Source: Aspidiotus rigidus
Taxonomy: Eukaryota; Arthropoda; Insecta; Hemiptera; Diaspididae
Reading direction: 5' to 3'
Length of the DNA: 64,000 bases
Assembly: GCA_035079385.1 (NCBI GenBank)
Contig: JAVHKY010000077.1
Span: 1,426,001 to 1,490,000, forward strand
Below, piece after piece: positions 25,435-38,061 of this stretch. The position numbers were made by a program, and so were the translations under genes. Below the pieces are notes generated by a model, which saw nothing but the letters and a program-made list of their open reading frames with translations, was not told where the DNA came from and did not search any database. Positions within the stretch are counted from its first letter, which is position 1. Every line of letters begins with the position of its first letter.

Positions 25435-27204
25435 AACAGGGAACCTGTTTTATGGAATTTTTTGAGAAGTTTGCCGTGCGCCGTACGCCGTTCGGCAAAA
25501 AACTCGGAAAAATTTCGACCCTCTAGGTCTAGCCATGTATGATAGGAGGGGAACTTGAAAAAATTTTGACTCTCGAGCTACCTATTATGATGGGAGAGGG
25601 ACTTAGAAAAATTTCGAACCTCAAGCCATCCCCCTCCTATCTTATACAAGCCGTAAGCCCGCTAAATATTATGAAATTTCAAATTATTTTCAAAATTCTT
25701 GATATTTATTTATCATTATAGTATTCTTTTAGTTCAATTTCTAATCTAATTCTTTTAATTTCCAATTTTTCAATTTCATTTTTTTTATCGTTCATATTTT
25801 GTTTTACACTTTCAATCTCGTTCTTAATATCTTCTCTGATAGTTGGATGCCGTCTTTTTAGAAGATCCTTCGCGCATTCTCCTTTCTGGGGGTATGCTGA
25901 AAAATTTGTCATTTTTTGTGGATTCTTGGAGGAGGTAGATAACTTCCTATATAACGATACACCAAAACTTTTGAAAGTTGTAAATATGTTTGGAACTTCA
26001 TTACACCCTAAAGAAGTCATTGAAATCGTATTGTTGTATTTATACAAATTATTAAGAAAATGAGAAGATCTATTATCCCTTCCGTCTAATAGTTTTTGAA
26101 GAAGATCCGGCACTGAGGGTAGGTAAATCAGGTAACTTAATCTTACCACTCCCGCAACAGAAATTTCGATTTTCAGTTTCAAATAATTTTCCATCACAAA
26201 ATGTGCACGTAATTGCCAGATTCCCAATTGAACTTATACTGGTATATTCTTTCTCAATAATGTACCTAATGAATGGACTATTATCGTTCTGACAATCATT
26301 TTCCACATTATTTTCTGATGTCAAAATTTCGGAATTGACACGAGCCCTCTTCCCCTTGTTCGTCAACCGCCCTAGATTTACTTTCTTGCGTTTTGGCATT
26401 CCAATTAGATTCCAATAAAGTGAGACATCCGTGACTTCGATATTGAATTTTCAAAATTGACGTGAATTGTTTTTCTTTTCTTAGTCCTCACGTAAAATTT
26501 GAAATAATGAAAGACAACCACCAATTCTTCAGATAATTGCTAAGCAAAATCTTTATCGTAACCCTACACTATTCGATTACTCATAGTATGGGTATTCAAA
26601 ACTTCTCCGGTTAAAAAGAACCATTTTCCAAAAATGATTGCCTAGCACATATTAATTTTCGATGAATGTCAACCAAAATGATTGCTTAGCATTTTCAATC
26701 AATAAATTAATGAATGATACAGATTTTTCATCTCTTGAATCATTCATGACCCCCCCCCCCCCCCCCCCCGCCAAGATATACACTACACGCCATTCGCCTG
26801 ATTTTGTAACTTCAAATTTATTACGCATAAACCTTCTCCTAGGCAAGCTAATACAATGGAAACAAATTCCAAGTTCGTAGGTGAAATAGGAATAAAGTTA
26901 AATGGATTTGCAATTTTGCAACTTCTCTTTATGTAATAGATAGCTCGAGAGTCAGAATTCTTTCAAGTCCCCTTCCTATCATATATGCAGGGTCGGAATT
27001 TTTCCAAGTCCCCCTTATACAGCTCGAGATTCGAGAAAAATTCAGACTCTCTAACTATATTATACTAGGTCTATGGTAGGTCTAGGCCTCCTTTATTCTA
27101 GTTATCTAGTTCTAGGCTTCCTTGAATCCTCTATACCAAATCCCATATGACTCATAAAACAGGTTCCCTGCGTTCCTCGTTTAACTTCGTTAAGGAAGCC
27201 GTCG
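25435..27204 (+). mobile_element. HINE carrying a Helitron replicase relic
   Basis: The 5' end AACAGGGAACCTGTT with TTTGCCGTGCGCCGT and the 3' end AACAGGTTCCCTG, TTAACTTCGTTAA, GGAAGCCGTCGT are both present. The middle holds a few minisatellite monomers on each side of the 25646-26943 replicase block, which is reversed relative to the element. It starts only about 21 bp after the preceding HINE ends. Confidence 0.8.
25646..26943 (-). pseudogene. Helitron Rep/helicase N-terminal relic, copy 2
   Basis: On the - strand, 26399-26073 opens with MPKRKKVNLGRLTNKGKR, the usual basic start of Helitron replicases. CTFCDGKLF and FCCGSGKIKLPDLP (zinc-finger cysteines) follow. After a frame change near 26125, PDLLQKLLDGRDNRS and HFLNNLYKYNN continue in the next frame, then a Lys/Glu coiled-coil tail to 25706. 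No HUH Rep or helicase domain remains. It is a truncated, frame-broken relic sharing both edges with the copy at 12491-13777. A poly-C run of about 20 lies at 26750-26770. Confidence 0.8.
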
Positions 27205-27257
27205 TCTCTTTTTTTTGCTCTTGACAGAGAATTTCTAAGTACGCCGCTGTATGCAGC

Positions 27258-30200
27258 TTAAAACTTGAAAATTTTTATTTTAAATTTTTCATGTGTGCAA
27301 ACTTGAAAATGAATTATAACTGAAAGTAAAAAGCTTTACTTGAAACTTATGGCCAACCAAAAAATAGCTCAAGTATTCGGCTTGAAGCCTTCAGCTGATA
27401 TTTTATACTTTATACGGTTTAATACTTGAAACTTGCTAGATACCTTTGCCTTATTGCCTTTGTGTTTCTTTCGAGATGACTTCGATAACGTCAATGGAGG
27501 TAATTTTACGACTTTATCATTAATATCATCCGCCAAATCCTTACAAGATGCTGACCTTCCTTCCTTCCTTTTTTTCTTTTTTTCAAGTGAAGGTGGGGAA
27601 TGGATTCTTCGACTGAATAATATTACAATCTTTATAATGGGAAATATATAAGTGCACGCCTCATAAAATTATATTGACCGCCAGTACCTCTCCCGCCATG
27701 GAAAAAAACTGACACGACGTTGAAACCATGACGAGCGCCATAAATGCACGTCAGGACTGGCACACGACCCGTATTTCAAAAGAAGATAATTTTGCTGCAT
27801 TTATTGTGAGGAACTCCAGCCAGGATGGGCTTGACAGTAGAGACTGCCTCTCCATAATAAACCTCAAACTCCTCATGAGTGAGGTATGACTGTTGATGGA
27901 GGTGTTTTCCAGCCCGAAGGAGTCGGTCGAGTCAGTTGGTTAATGCATTGGATTTCGAGCATTGTCGTGAGATCTTCTCTGGTTGGTCAAATACTGCGGT
28001 TCGTCGTCAGAATAAGATGATTCGGCAGAAGTATGATGCCAAGGGGATGCGCGGTAGTTATATGGGTCAGTGCAATAGCCGTGGACGTTTCATTATTGAC
28101 TTATTGTATTCAAGAGTTCGCCGTTTTGACAATATTCGCACTTCTGATCCTTCCTGTGATTTGCCAATTCCACTCTCCCTTTCCGCAGGCCCTTTTTGGC
28201 AATCAAGGTTCTTGATAGAGTCTAATCTTTAAGCCCATTTGGAGCTTCCTTTCGATCTTCAGGAAACTTTTCACGCTGCACATGTCAAGTGGTAGACGGA
28301 TGTTAATTTCGACTCCTCGGCGTTCGTTATTATGAAGGCAGGTACCATGTAGTCTTGAACTCAGATTTATTCAAGAAGCGGTTGGGCTTTGCCGTTGTAA
28401 ATTATTTGAAAACTTATATTTGTTGATTGCATTAATATGTATCAATATTGTTGGGGAACAGATTAAGATTTCTAAGTCTATAAGAGGAGAAAATCCAGCC
28501 TCTTGAGCAATGTAATCACTTTCGACAGCGAAAGATGATTATTCACCTTGGTAATTGGACGAGAGAGGAAGAACAGAAACGACCAATAAGATGACAGCAA
28601 ACCTGGTACCCAGTAGAAACGCAGCCCATAGAGCATTGTTGTAGAAAGTGTCATGAGATATTTTCAATATCTAGCGATCCACTTACGTCTCATCACACTC
28701 AAAATAAGTTCCGACAGAATTATAAGTCAAAAGTTGTCAATAAGGAGCCTTTTGACGGGTAAAGTCTGAATTCCAATTCATCAGATTGCGAATGCGCCGA
28801 AGGAAGAAATAAAAACTAAGATAGACACCTCAGCCCGCACCAGAAAAATCTCTTTCTACTCGAAAGAAAAGGAATACTTCGCAGCTGTCTGTTATTTTCG
28901 ATTTTTAATTAATTTCGCGTCAGCGCTGAAAATATTACAGTCTATTATTATTATTATTGCACGCGGACTCGGGTCAAATGGGACGATACGGAACGTGAAA
29001 CAGGTCGATGTGGACACGCGTGATCGTGATGAATTGTGGGCAGTTCGTGTTCCCATAAAACATTGTCTGTAGCTAGCTACGCTCTGTTATTGTATACGAC
29101 GCGAGGTCTAGATTCATAAAATAATCTCCGCAACACAGTGCAGAAATATTGGGTCTGTACCTATCTCTAACAAATCGTATTTCAATAATAGCCGCACTGG
29201 ACACGTCGATACTACGTTTTGATTCCGTGAAAGATATTCGAAAAGAACTTGGTTTTATAGGTTATTAATATCGATACGTGAAATCAAAATAGTAGTTTGT
29301 AGATAGTCTATGCCCGGTGCGTACTAATGGAACAAGAGAAGGTGTGTTTGTGTAATAGGTAATGTTTCCGTATTTTCTACAAGTTAAAGTTTTTTATTCT
29401 CTGTAGAGATCAAATTTAGGCTTTCGCTAAGCGGATTAGAATGGTGAATGTATTCTGAGGTCGAGGTCGGAAGGTGTGATCAACGCTATAGATTCTTAGT
29501 GTGTTACCCCTTTTATCACTAAGTGCAGTTCTGTTCGAAAAATTCAACTTTAATAAATTGATCGCGAATGTTTAAGGCGACCTGTGTTTTGGCGCCATTA
29601 TTGTGTAACTGTTTTCTCGTTTGAAAGTTTCTCTTAATTCTAGAATGTTCCAAACTACACATACCAAAAATGAATTTGCCCAAAGTCTGAACTATGCAAG
29701 ACCAGATTATCCTAAGTTGTTATAAGTAAGGCAGAGTGGCTGTAAGCTCTTAATTGTTCCAACAGCCTGAACGATGCAGTGACGATTATCAAGGTGTTTC
29801 AATCATATGAATATTCCCCTTCACCAGTCTGCCAAAGCTAGGGACAGCTTGATTAAGCTCTCTTGATTTTCGTCCGGACCGTTTTGCAATTAGCGATCTT
29901 ATCGATGTGTCTATCTGAATCTTTTGCATGGTTTTTCAACAAACACCTTCAATCGAGTAATTGCTAGTTTCGAATTTTGGCTTCCTGTACGGAAGAGAAT
30001 TTCTTCAACCCTCTTGCCATGATTTGCAACGGCTAATCTATTGTTTGACTGTACATACCGTTGAAATAAAGCCCCGCAAACTATATTTACGATCCCCAAG
30101 TGGATACTCGAATAACTTTCTAAAATAGCCTCGAAAAGTGCAGGTTAGGTCTTGGATATGACGATAACACTTTTTAGCAACACGCTATCTTTATGAGGAA

Positions 30201-30930
30201 AAAAAAAAAGAATATAGCCCAGTATATTGTGTAACGCGAGGCAATACTTGTCAAATAATTAAACAACTGAAAAATGAAAGGCAAAGTTATAAACTCTTAA
30301 AATAGATCGTAAAAAGAGTTTTTCGTTGGATCGTTCGCGTGTACAATTATGCGACTACAATTGTAAAATTGTGTACGTTTTTATGACCCTTTGTACTCCT
30401 ACCTCGATTTTTCTTCTTCACCTCATTCAAATTACTGGACTAAAAATACAGACGCGATGGTCGTAAAACGTATTGGAAATATTCTCGACGTGGCCCAGGA
30501 GAATTGCTGTTTTAAAAAATATTCAGGTGATGATTTTATTCTCTATTTGAATCGTAGTTGGAAGTAGCAACCTTGACTTTCTATTGGAACGAGTAAAAAA
30601 TATATTATATCGATGAGACGACTTTTATCGAAGTTGAAAACCGTTTTCATTCCGTTTTATTTCACTATTTTAGCCGATTCAAATCATAACATATCATGAT
30701 TTTCGCAGAAAGGCGACTGTTTAATCTTTATCAACAAAATTTGGAGAAGGAATCTCGTTGATATAGGACTTAGGTATTCTGGGGATTATGTGCTTTGTTT
30801 CGTCATCATTTAGCACAGAATCCGTTGTTGTCTCTGTTGTGGATACATTCTCAAAAAAATCTGCGTTTAGATACCTGCGTTCGTCTAGAAAATGCCTTCC
30901 TATTCTCCAGCCCGTACATATTTCAATACT
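27258..30930. other. Unassigned DNA, probable intron or intergenic
   Basis: 27258-27430 is rich in CTTGAAACTT motifs like those at 5700-5830 and 23515-23640. The open frame at 27936-28232 (98 codons) has no resemblance I recognise. 28900-30500 looks like unique sequence, with a short (TTA)n near 28945. No exon is supported. Confidence 0.35.
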
Positions 30931-30934
30931 CTAA

Positions 30935-31783
30935 AACGGATTTGACTCCTAAAAATAGGACTCGAAAAAATTTCGACTCGAGCTAAGCAGGGAAACTCAT
31001 CTTTCTGTTCCCATCTTTCTAGACGCGTCTGGTTAGACTCAAGCCGGTCGAGGTATGGTAACGTTCTTTTCTTAGGGGGAGGGGACGACCGGGCCTTATC
31101 GAGCTACATGAACAAGGAAGGGTACTAAGACAAATTCCTTTTTGGAGTTACGTACATGAAGAAAGAAATTTGAAAGATTCCGAGGTTCAAGAGGGAAACA
31201 TAGAGGAATTTTAAAATCCAAGTAGGCCCCTCGTTGCTGTCCCAAAATTTGTAAGGTCCGTCAACTTTTTTCGCCTTTTCCAATAGAGTGAATGAGTCTG
31301 CTATCAGTTTTTGATCAACCAATGCGGAGTTGGAGTTCAATTTTTCGATCAATTGATACAGAAGTGAAATATCTCTAGAAGCTACCCTCCTTCGGTTTCT
31401 TCCTTTAGGTTTTTTTTTTATCATTAAATCATCTGAAAGAGGATATTAATATCATCACGTATGATTAGATATGACGCGGGTGGATGACGACGCACGCATG
31501 CTGAATTACTGGGCCAGATGAAGTTTCTAGACTAATTCCGCGATTCACACAGTTGTCCGAGGTTTGAAATGTAAAATCTACATTCGAGCCGTGAGACTAA
31601 AATGGATGAAATCCGACTGTACAGTTTTGCGTGCGACGTAAGTGGGTAATCGAGAGAATTTTGGTCGAAATTGAATGAAATTTCCAGACCTAAATAAAGT
31701 TGTTGGAACTTCTATCGATATTCATATAGCCATAAAACAAGTTCTCCGCGCTTCTTGATTAATGTAATTAAGGAGTCCGTCTC
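30935..31783 (+). mobile_element. Decayed HINE relic
   Basis: A minisatellite-like fragment (AAAAAATTTCGACTCGAGCT at about 30964-30983) and a diverged 3' end (ATAAAACAAGTTCTCCGCG, TAATGTAATTAAGGA, GTCCGTCTCGTC at about 31733-31783) suggest an old copy. The 5' end is not recognisable and the span is approximate. Confidence 0.45.
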
Positions 31784-34560
31784 GTCTCCGAAAGGCATAC
31801 GAGTTTGATGATGATTTTATTTTTTCAGAAAAATAAAAAACGACAGTAAATTTCAATCCATTCTGCATTTTTTCGGCAGAAATAAGAAATCTTTTACCGC
31901 CTTCTCAAAGATATTACACCCGATTACGATTGGGATAGGAGGTGGTTAGGGACATTATTTTCTACAAAGTAAGTCAAAGTACTACTCATTAGATACGTGT
32001 TCATTTTTTTTTTAAGAAAAAATTCTTCCAATAAATTCGCGATTGTGCAAAGGTACATCATTTCGGCGAGAATTCTCTGTAATTTGACGATGATTTTTTA
32101 CATATTTATTGCTGACTTTTTCCCAAACTTCCCAACTTTCGACTAACTTTTTAAGCAGCAAAGTTTGAATGGTATTTTCTATAACAAATTTCACGAGGAA
32201 TATTTTTTATCTGAAACTTTTCATGATTGATGCCCAATTTTTCAAGATATTTGCAAAACATTGATTTCAGGGAGCTAGAACGTGCCACAGAAAATTTATT
32301 ACAGGATGTGAGGGACGGGAAGGTGGATGTGTTATTCGGGGCCTTATTTTCTTTTATTGAAAAAGAAAAGTTTGTCCCCCCCCCGTGGTACCGAAAACCC
32401 CTATTTTCTAGTATGGCCCATGGACCAGCGCTTCCCTGGGCGCTGTTGAACATGGTTGCACACGTTATTGCGCATCCGCTGCAGAAAAACTAGCCAATAC
32501 GCTTTCCCAGCCTAGTTAATCGCTCTAGAAAACAATTGTTGTGCTTGTTTCGAATGTATTTAACCATTTTCTTTTTTGGTCCTTATTGTGATGGTTCACT
32601 TTTGTATGGCACCACAAGCTGCAGTAATAATAATTCAAAGGAACTGGAGAAAATCATCTCTTTCACTGTATGGGAAAACATTGGAGCATGTATTTGTTTT
32701 TTGGGCGTTTCTGAGGCTGTGCCTGGTCTGGCCCAAGACCAGGCTCCAGACGATGGTTCTGATAAAAGAATAGAATGTCTTCGAACACATTTAATTAAAG
32801 AGACGCATTAATTACATACTTCTGCGCTCGAAGACATTTTATTCTTTCGCAACTGTGTGGACAGGAAAATTGCTACTTCAGACAATGTCCACTCGATAAC
32901 GTCATCAAACAGAGAATTATATCTTTTAGATTCTGCAGAAATTGACATAAATTCGCCGAGGATAATTTGAACACGGGGCCGTTCTTTATCAGTCTAGTTT
33001 CTGGTATAACTAAAACATACCAAGAGTGGGCTGGGCTAACTCTTGATCCGCTTGTTCGCCTTGTCATCGGTATTTCTTAGCCTGTAGTATATAAGCCTTG
33101 TGTACCATTTGTAAGGCTAGGATTTTAACCTAGGTTCGCCTATATAGCTCTTCCTGAAGTTGGTCAAGGTCACTTATGACGTCATAATACGCCTCCGGTA
33201 AAATTTTCTAGCCCCTAAATTAGGTCAAGGTCATCGATGATGTCACGCGTCTTACAAAAAGCATCTCGCAAATTTCCGACTAACCCGACCCACAGTCCAA
33301 AGACATTTTTACATGTAAAAAAAAAAAAAATCATCATGCAACAGCCCCTCCGTCCCCCCTTTCTGCGGAAGGAGCTGCAGTAGATGACGATGTACCAACG
33401 AAAAAATGAAGATTCGCCAGTGATATCCAGCAAAATATCCCCTTCTAAAACTCGTCAACTCTGTCTATCTTTGCTCTTTACTTACCCACAACTCACTGTG
33501 ATGTATGTTATTCTGATCACGAAGACTAACAACTGTGGTACTCTGTTTTCATCCTCCTTAATTTCTTTCTAGCGAGTGCTTCGTTAAAACTACCCCATAG
33601 ATCGGAAGATTCTCTTATTGAATTTAAATTAGAAAACAGACTGATGTACGTAGTGAATATGCAGCATGTGCTGCATCAAGCCGACGGCTATCTTATTATA
33701 ATATTAATCGAGCCGGCTTTTCCTCCGTGTAAAATGTATGTACGTTGGTCGAGTTGATAACAACGGCAGATAGATATCAACAAACGTGGCATTACTGCTC
33801 GCCAGCCAACCTGTCGTCGAATACCATCATGCACGCCGTCAGCGAAATCATGCAGCTAATACGGATATTATTCCTCGTTTTTCTAGAGGTCGAGAGAAAA
33901 AATGATATATTTTAGTTTGCAGCGCATTGGATAAAAGTAATTTTAAATTTCAAAGCTAACGCAGACTTATCTGTTCAGACTTTTAGATTCATACTCGCAG
34001 CTTCCTTTTGTAAGTAGTAATATATATGCACTGACAGAAGTTTTGAATTCACGTTCAATGATATTACGGGCGTAAACTTGTAATTTTGAATCGCATCGCC
34101 CCAAGTATGAGATGAATATGATGCAGATATGAATGTAGTTGGTGAGATTTTACGCAGTGAAAGTGTGATGTTTTATGGTTTTTTTCTTAAATACTATTTG
34201 CTGAGCTTTTACGCAATATTACTTGCCTCGAGATGAAGAATTTTTGAATGTTGATTTTGGTGTAAATGCTTCCTCATGTAACAAACCCTGCAGTCATATT
34301 GCCATTATATATGATGATCTGCACAGTCAGTGTAATAGGACCCATGACCGACTAACCTTTTGATCCATTCTTCTTTTTTCTTTATTTATTTTAACCAGCA
34401 TTTAAGCAACACAACCGGGCTATTAGCTCGACGAATATTACATATAAGTATAGGTGTAATTTACATCTTGACATGATGAGTTAGGGATGAATATGGTGAT
34501 GGTAATAGTGTGCGAATTATTACTTTTATATGTGTATAATATATATTTATTGATATATAT
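31784..34560. other. Unassigned DNA with a duplicated regulatory-like motif
   Basis: The ORFs at 32151-32811 overlap on both strands and resemble nothing I know. GCCTGGTCT pairs with AGACCAGGC near 32720-32745. A pair of nuclear-receptor/CRE-like motifs lies at 33164-33245. 33600-34300 looks like unique sequence. No exon is supported. Confidence 0.35.
33164..33245 (+). promoter_or_regulatory. Two nuclear-receptor half-site plus CRE-like pairs
   Basis: TCAAGGTCA (33164-33172) with TGACGTCA (33177-33184) recurs exactly 61 bp later as TCAAGGTCA (33225-33233) with TGATGTCA (33238-33245). The first motif is the extended half-site bound by FTZ-F1/ERR-type receptors and the second a CRE. Function is inferred from motif match only; it may be a small tandem duplication in an intron. 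Confidence 0.3.
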
Positions 34561-34581
34561 AAAATTGTTTTTTTTTTTATT

Positions 34582-35754
34582 TTATATGGAGGAGTAAAAT
34601 TGGGTGAGGCGTATGTATTGGAGGGAGGAGGTTATTGTGTCTGAATTATTTATTAATGCTTGAGAGTGGGAGGAGGATACATTTAGGGAAGAGCGGACAG
34701 GAAAAGAAGACAGGTGTTTGACTGTTAAAGTCTCTTCTTCGCAGTAAGGACAGGATGGGGGAGCTAGAAGATCGGGGTTGATGAGGTAGGAATGTGTGAT
34801 ACGAGTATGACCAATTCTTAGACGAGTGAGAACAACCTCTTCACGTCTATTATTTCTTAAAGTGGAGGACCAGGGTACGGGAGTTCGTTTAATACTGTGA
34901 AGTTTGTTAGTCGTTTGGTTTTTCCAGAATGTTTTCCATTTTTGAAGGACGAGAAGACGGTAGTGATTTTTGTAATCGGAGACAGGTAAACGGGTGAAAT
35001 CGGTTATTTTAGTTAAGGAAGTGGCGTTTTTGGCGGCTCTGTCGACTGCATCATGTTCTGGAAGATTGATATGACCAGGGATCCATATGAATGTGATTTG
35101 GGTGTTGATTGACTTAAGGATAAGTAGTGTGAGGTGAATACGTTGAATAAGGGGGTGAGTGCTATACGTGTCTGGTATGGAGTGTAAATAAGAAAGTGAG
35201 TCAGTGAGGAGAAGGAATTTGCCATTTGGAGGGAGTTGGGAGAGATGAGAAAGGCAGGAGAATATAGCCATCAGTTCAGCTGTGAATATGGATGCAATGT
35301 TGCGTATACGGTGAGAAGTAAGGCATCCATTTATGGAATAAGCGTAAGCAGTCTTATTCAATTTTTTAGATCCGTCTGAAAGGCAAATTGTGTAATCCGG
35401 ATATTCTTGTATCATCTGTCGGATGTTTTCGATAATCATGTTGTTGTTAGATTTAGGGGTTTGTATGAGGTCAAGACGTATGTTTGGTTCAGGGAGCGTC
35501 CAAGGTGGGGAGGTAATGCAAAGGATTTGCTTGAAATGGCTTATTGAGGGAGTGATTGAATTGGAGAAGGATATGTTTATTGTGAGTCGAAAAGGGTGGA
35601 GTGTTTTGTAGAAAGATTGAGTTATAAATAAGAAGATCAGGGAATTGGAAGACAGAGGATAAGAAATTAGAAGTGAGGATGAGTCTGCTAAAGGAGAGTG
35701 GAGGTTCAGTGGCTTCTGCACATAAACTAAGTTTGGGGCTTGTGCGGTAGGCAC
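34582..35754 (-). pseudogene. LINE RNase H domain and C-terminus
   Basis: The RNase H core reads CLSDGSK (Asp, near 35379), FTAELMAI (Glu), LLTDSLSYL (Asp) and EHDAVDRAAK (Asp), so all four catalytic acidic residues are present. WIPGHINLPEHD is also typical. A cysteine-containing tail (CPYCEEETLTVKHL) near the end matches the usual C-terminal CCHC-like motif. The first 90 or so codons of this frame are probably out of the true LINE frame. Confidence 0.88.
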
Positions 35755-35911
35755 CTAAGGCCATTCTCAAGGAGGAGGTTTGAATGGTATCAAGTAACGA
35801 GAGAACAGATTTGTTGGTTAAATTGTATGTTGATGCCCCGTAATCTAATATAGATCGAATAAGACTTTTGTAGAGTTGTAGTAGTAATTTTCTGGAGCAT
35901 CCGATACGAAT

Positions 35912-36901
35912 TTAATGACGTTTAAGGCACGTATACATTTTGCTTTTAAATATTTGATATGGGGGGGTCCAGGAAAGTTTCTGATCAAAATGGAGGCCGA
36001 GAAGTTTAGCAGAATCGCGGAATGGAATTACGAAATTTTGTAGGAAAAGAGGTTGAAAGTAGGGTATAGGGCGTCTTTTTTTAAAAATCACCAAGTAGGT
36101 TTTAGAAGTAGAAAATTTGAAGCCATTTTTTGATGTCCAGGCAGTGATTAGATTTGGTGTTATCTGTAGAAGTCTGTGGGCTCGTTGAGGGTTTGAAGAA
36201 CAGATGGAAATGGTGAAGTCGTCAGCAAAAAGACGTTGCGTAAGGTTAACAAGTTTTGTAATGTCGTTGATGGTTATGAGGAAGAGTAGGACACTAAATA
36301 CTTCTCCCTGGGGTACACCATTTTGTACAGGGAGAGGGGGAGAGGTTATATTTTGAATTCGTACTATTAATGTTCTGTCATGAAGGAAACTCTCGAGTAT
36401 CTTAAGGAGATTGCCTCGGAGGCCAATTTCGTGTAATTTGTTTGCGATGAGGTGTCTCCAAACCCGGGGGAAGGCTTCTTGGAGATCAAAAAAGATGGAG
36501 TAAAGACAGGATTTTTGAAGTGTAGAGTTATTAATTTGTGATTGAAGATCAACTAGAGATTGGGTGGTGTTTCGCCCTTTTCTAAAGCCGTATTGGAAGG
36601 ATGAGAGAAGATTATTTGATTCTAGATACCAAAGAAGTCTTTTGTTGAGTACTTTTTGGAATAGTTTGCCGAGGACACTAGATAATGCTATGGGGCGGTA
36701 TGATGCCGGAAGGAGGGGGTCTGAGCCGGGTTTCAGGATGGGAAGGATGATGACTGTTTTCCAAAAATGTGGGTAGGTATTATGAGCAAAGATAGAGTTG
36801 AAAAGGGAAAGGAGATAGGAAAGTGAGTTGGGATGAAGGTTTTTTAGCATGGCAGCGTGTATGTTGTCCAGTCCGGGAGAGGCGTTTTTTAGATTTGCAA
36901 T
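35912..36901 (-). pseudogene. LINE reverse transcriptase domain
   Basis: The 312-codon open stretch contains YRPIALSSVLGKLFQKV, GFRKGRNTTQSLVDL, FFDLQEAFPRVW (catalytic first Asp kept, usual second Asp changed to Pro), NGVPQGEVFSVLLF (usual SPLLF changed) and LFADDFTI with the catalytic Asp pair. A stop at 35912 ends it. The protein continues in another frame as IRSILDYGASTYNL and LRMALGAYRTSPK (about 35870-35490). At least two frameshifts separate this from RNase H, so the copy is dead. Confidence 0.9.
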
Positions 36902-38061
36902 TTATAATACGTGATGATTTATGAAACCTTTATACTCAACAACCCTATACGTCTTGAATTTGTCCGAGGTGGTGTGGCTTGCAGGATATTTCATGTTGGA
37001 TTGCGGTTATGTAAATATAAAGGTTCAAGGGGAAGCTTGTATAAACTTTCCAGGAAATTTTCTTACCCGGAAGCTCTACAATTATACTTGCACCATATGT
37101 TAGTCAAATGTGTGAGATAATGGAGTTTCCTAGGGATCCGAAATCAATTGCCGTTCCCCGAATTGGAATGTTTGAAATTGTGGACCGATTCCTCAGTAGT
37201 CTACTGACTTACTTTCATCGCGTCCATGCTTTGTGGCTGACACAATCGTCGACTTCAATAGATGGAAATTAATACAAAATAGGAAACGCGTCACATTGAT
37301 GATGATGATCTGCATGAGTTCTTTCCAAACGTATATCGCTCTACGTAAATCGTTAATTCTCCTAAACCAGTTCGATTGAAATATTTTTTTAAATTTTATA
37401 ACCGTGCTAATGTTGTGAGGTTGCAAGAAATGTACGCATACAAGTTTTCTGTTTCATAGTCATTGTTGATGTTTCTCATCAAATGTACCGTCATTAGTTT
37501 GTCGCCGAGTCATGACCGAATCGTATATATAAACTGTATGGTCGTTTAGTCGCTATATAGGATGAAGTTCTCCCACTCGGAAATTGAATACTCGCCCGTG
37601 AAATAGTCCTGCACTTCTAATCATAGTTCATTACTCGCTGTTTAATAGCGCGTTTGAATTGCATACATTAACTACCATCGTTATTAAATTACCGCCAAAA
37701 ACCCCGCGTACATTCATCCCGTCAATCCGAGAGTAAATATATCCCTGGTTCATCGTCCAGGCAGATTGTTCAAATCTCGATTGTATGCATCGCTGTAGGT
37801 AATGATGAGAAATTCTCGATCGATGTTGACACGAATTTGCATTCGGCGTTATAAGAATGATTCATCATTTTCTGATGTTTCGCAAAGTTTACCTACACAC
37901 TTGTTTGCGGTCAAGATCGTCGTTTTTCTCGACAATGGCGAACGAGATTTGCGATTGCAATTGTTTACTTAATTCAAGTTTTTAGTTTGTAGATCGATTA
38001 GATTAAGTTAGACGTTCTTTGTTAGATAAATAATAGTTTTGTGTGCTCGTTGATGTTGTAG
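36902..38061. other. Unassigned DNA upstream of the first visible klar-like exon
   Basis: This stretch seems free of large repeats. A TATATAAACTG sequence occurs near 37525 but no promoter can be assigned. The acceptor at 38061 shows that at least its 3' part is intron. Confidence 0.4.

Larger units (their letters stand above)
23644..27249. mobile_element. hAT-like element split by two HINE insertions
   Basis: The left end TAGTGGCGTAC and right end GTACGCCGCTG are inverted repeats, flanked by TATACAGC (23636-23643) and TATGCAGC (27250-27257), an 8-bp duplication with one mismatch. Only about 100 bp on the left and 45 bp on the right belong to the element itself; the rest is the HINE copies at 23746 and 25435. 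Confidence 0.7.
34567..36901 (-). mobile_element. 5'-truncated LINE (I/Jockey group) with RT and RNase H
   Basis: Read on the - strand, it begins inside the ASPGLDNIHAAMLKN segment of the reverse transcriptase, so the ORF1 and endonuclease parts are missing. RT and RNase H follow in pieces (see the next two entries). The element ends at an A-rich tail, the T-run at about 34567-34580 on the + strand. No clear target duplication was found. RNase H after RT places it in the I, Loa or related clades. Confidence 0.85.

Noticed and set aside
23515..27430. A larger hAT element starting CAGGGGTGTCAAGCT around the 23644-27249 element
   Set aside because: The left end looks right, but no matching right terminus or 8-bp duplication was found near 27430.
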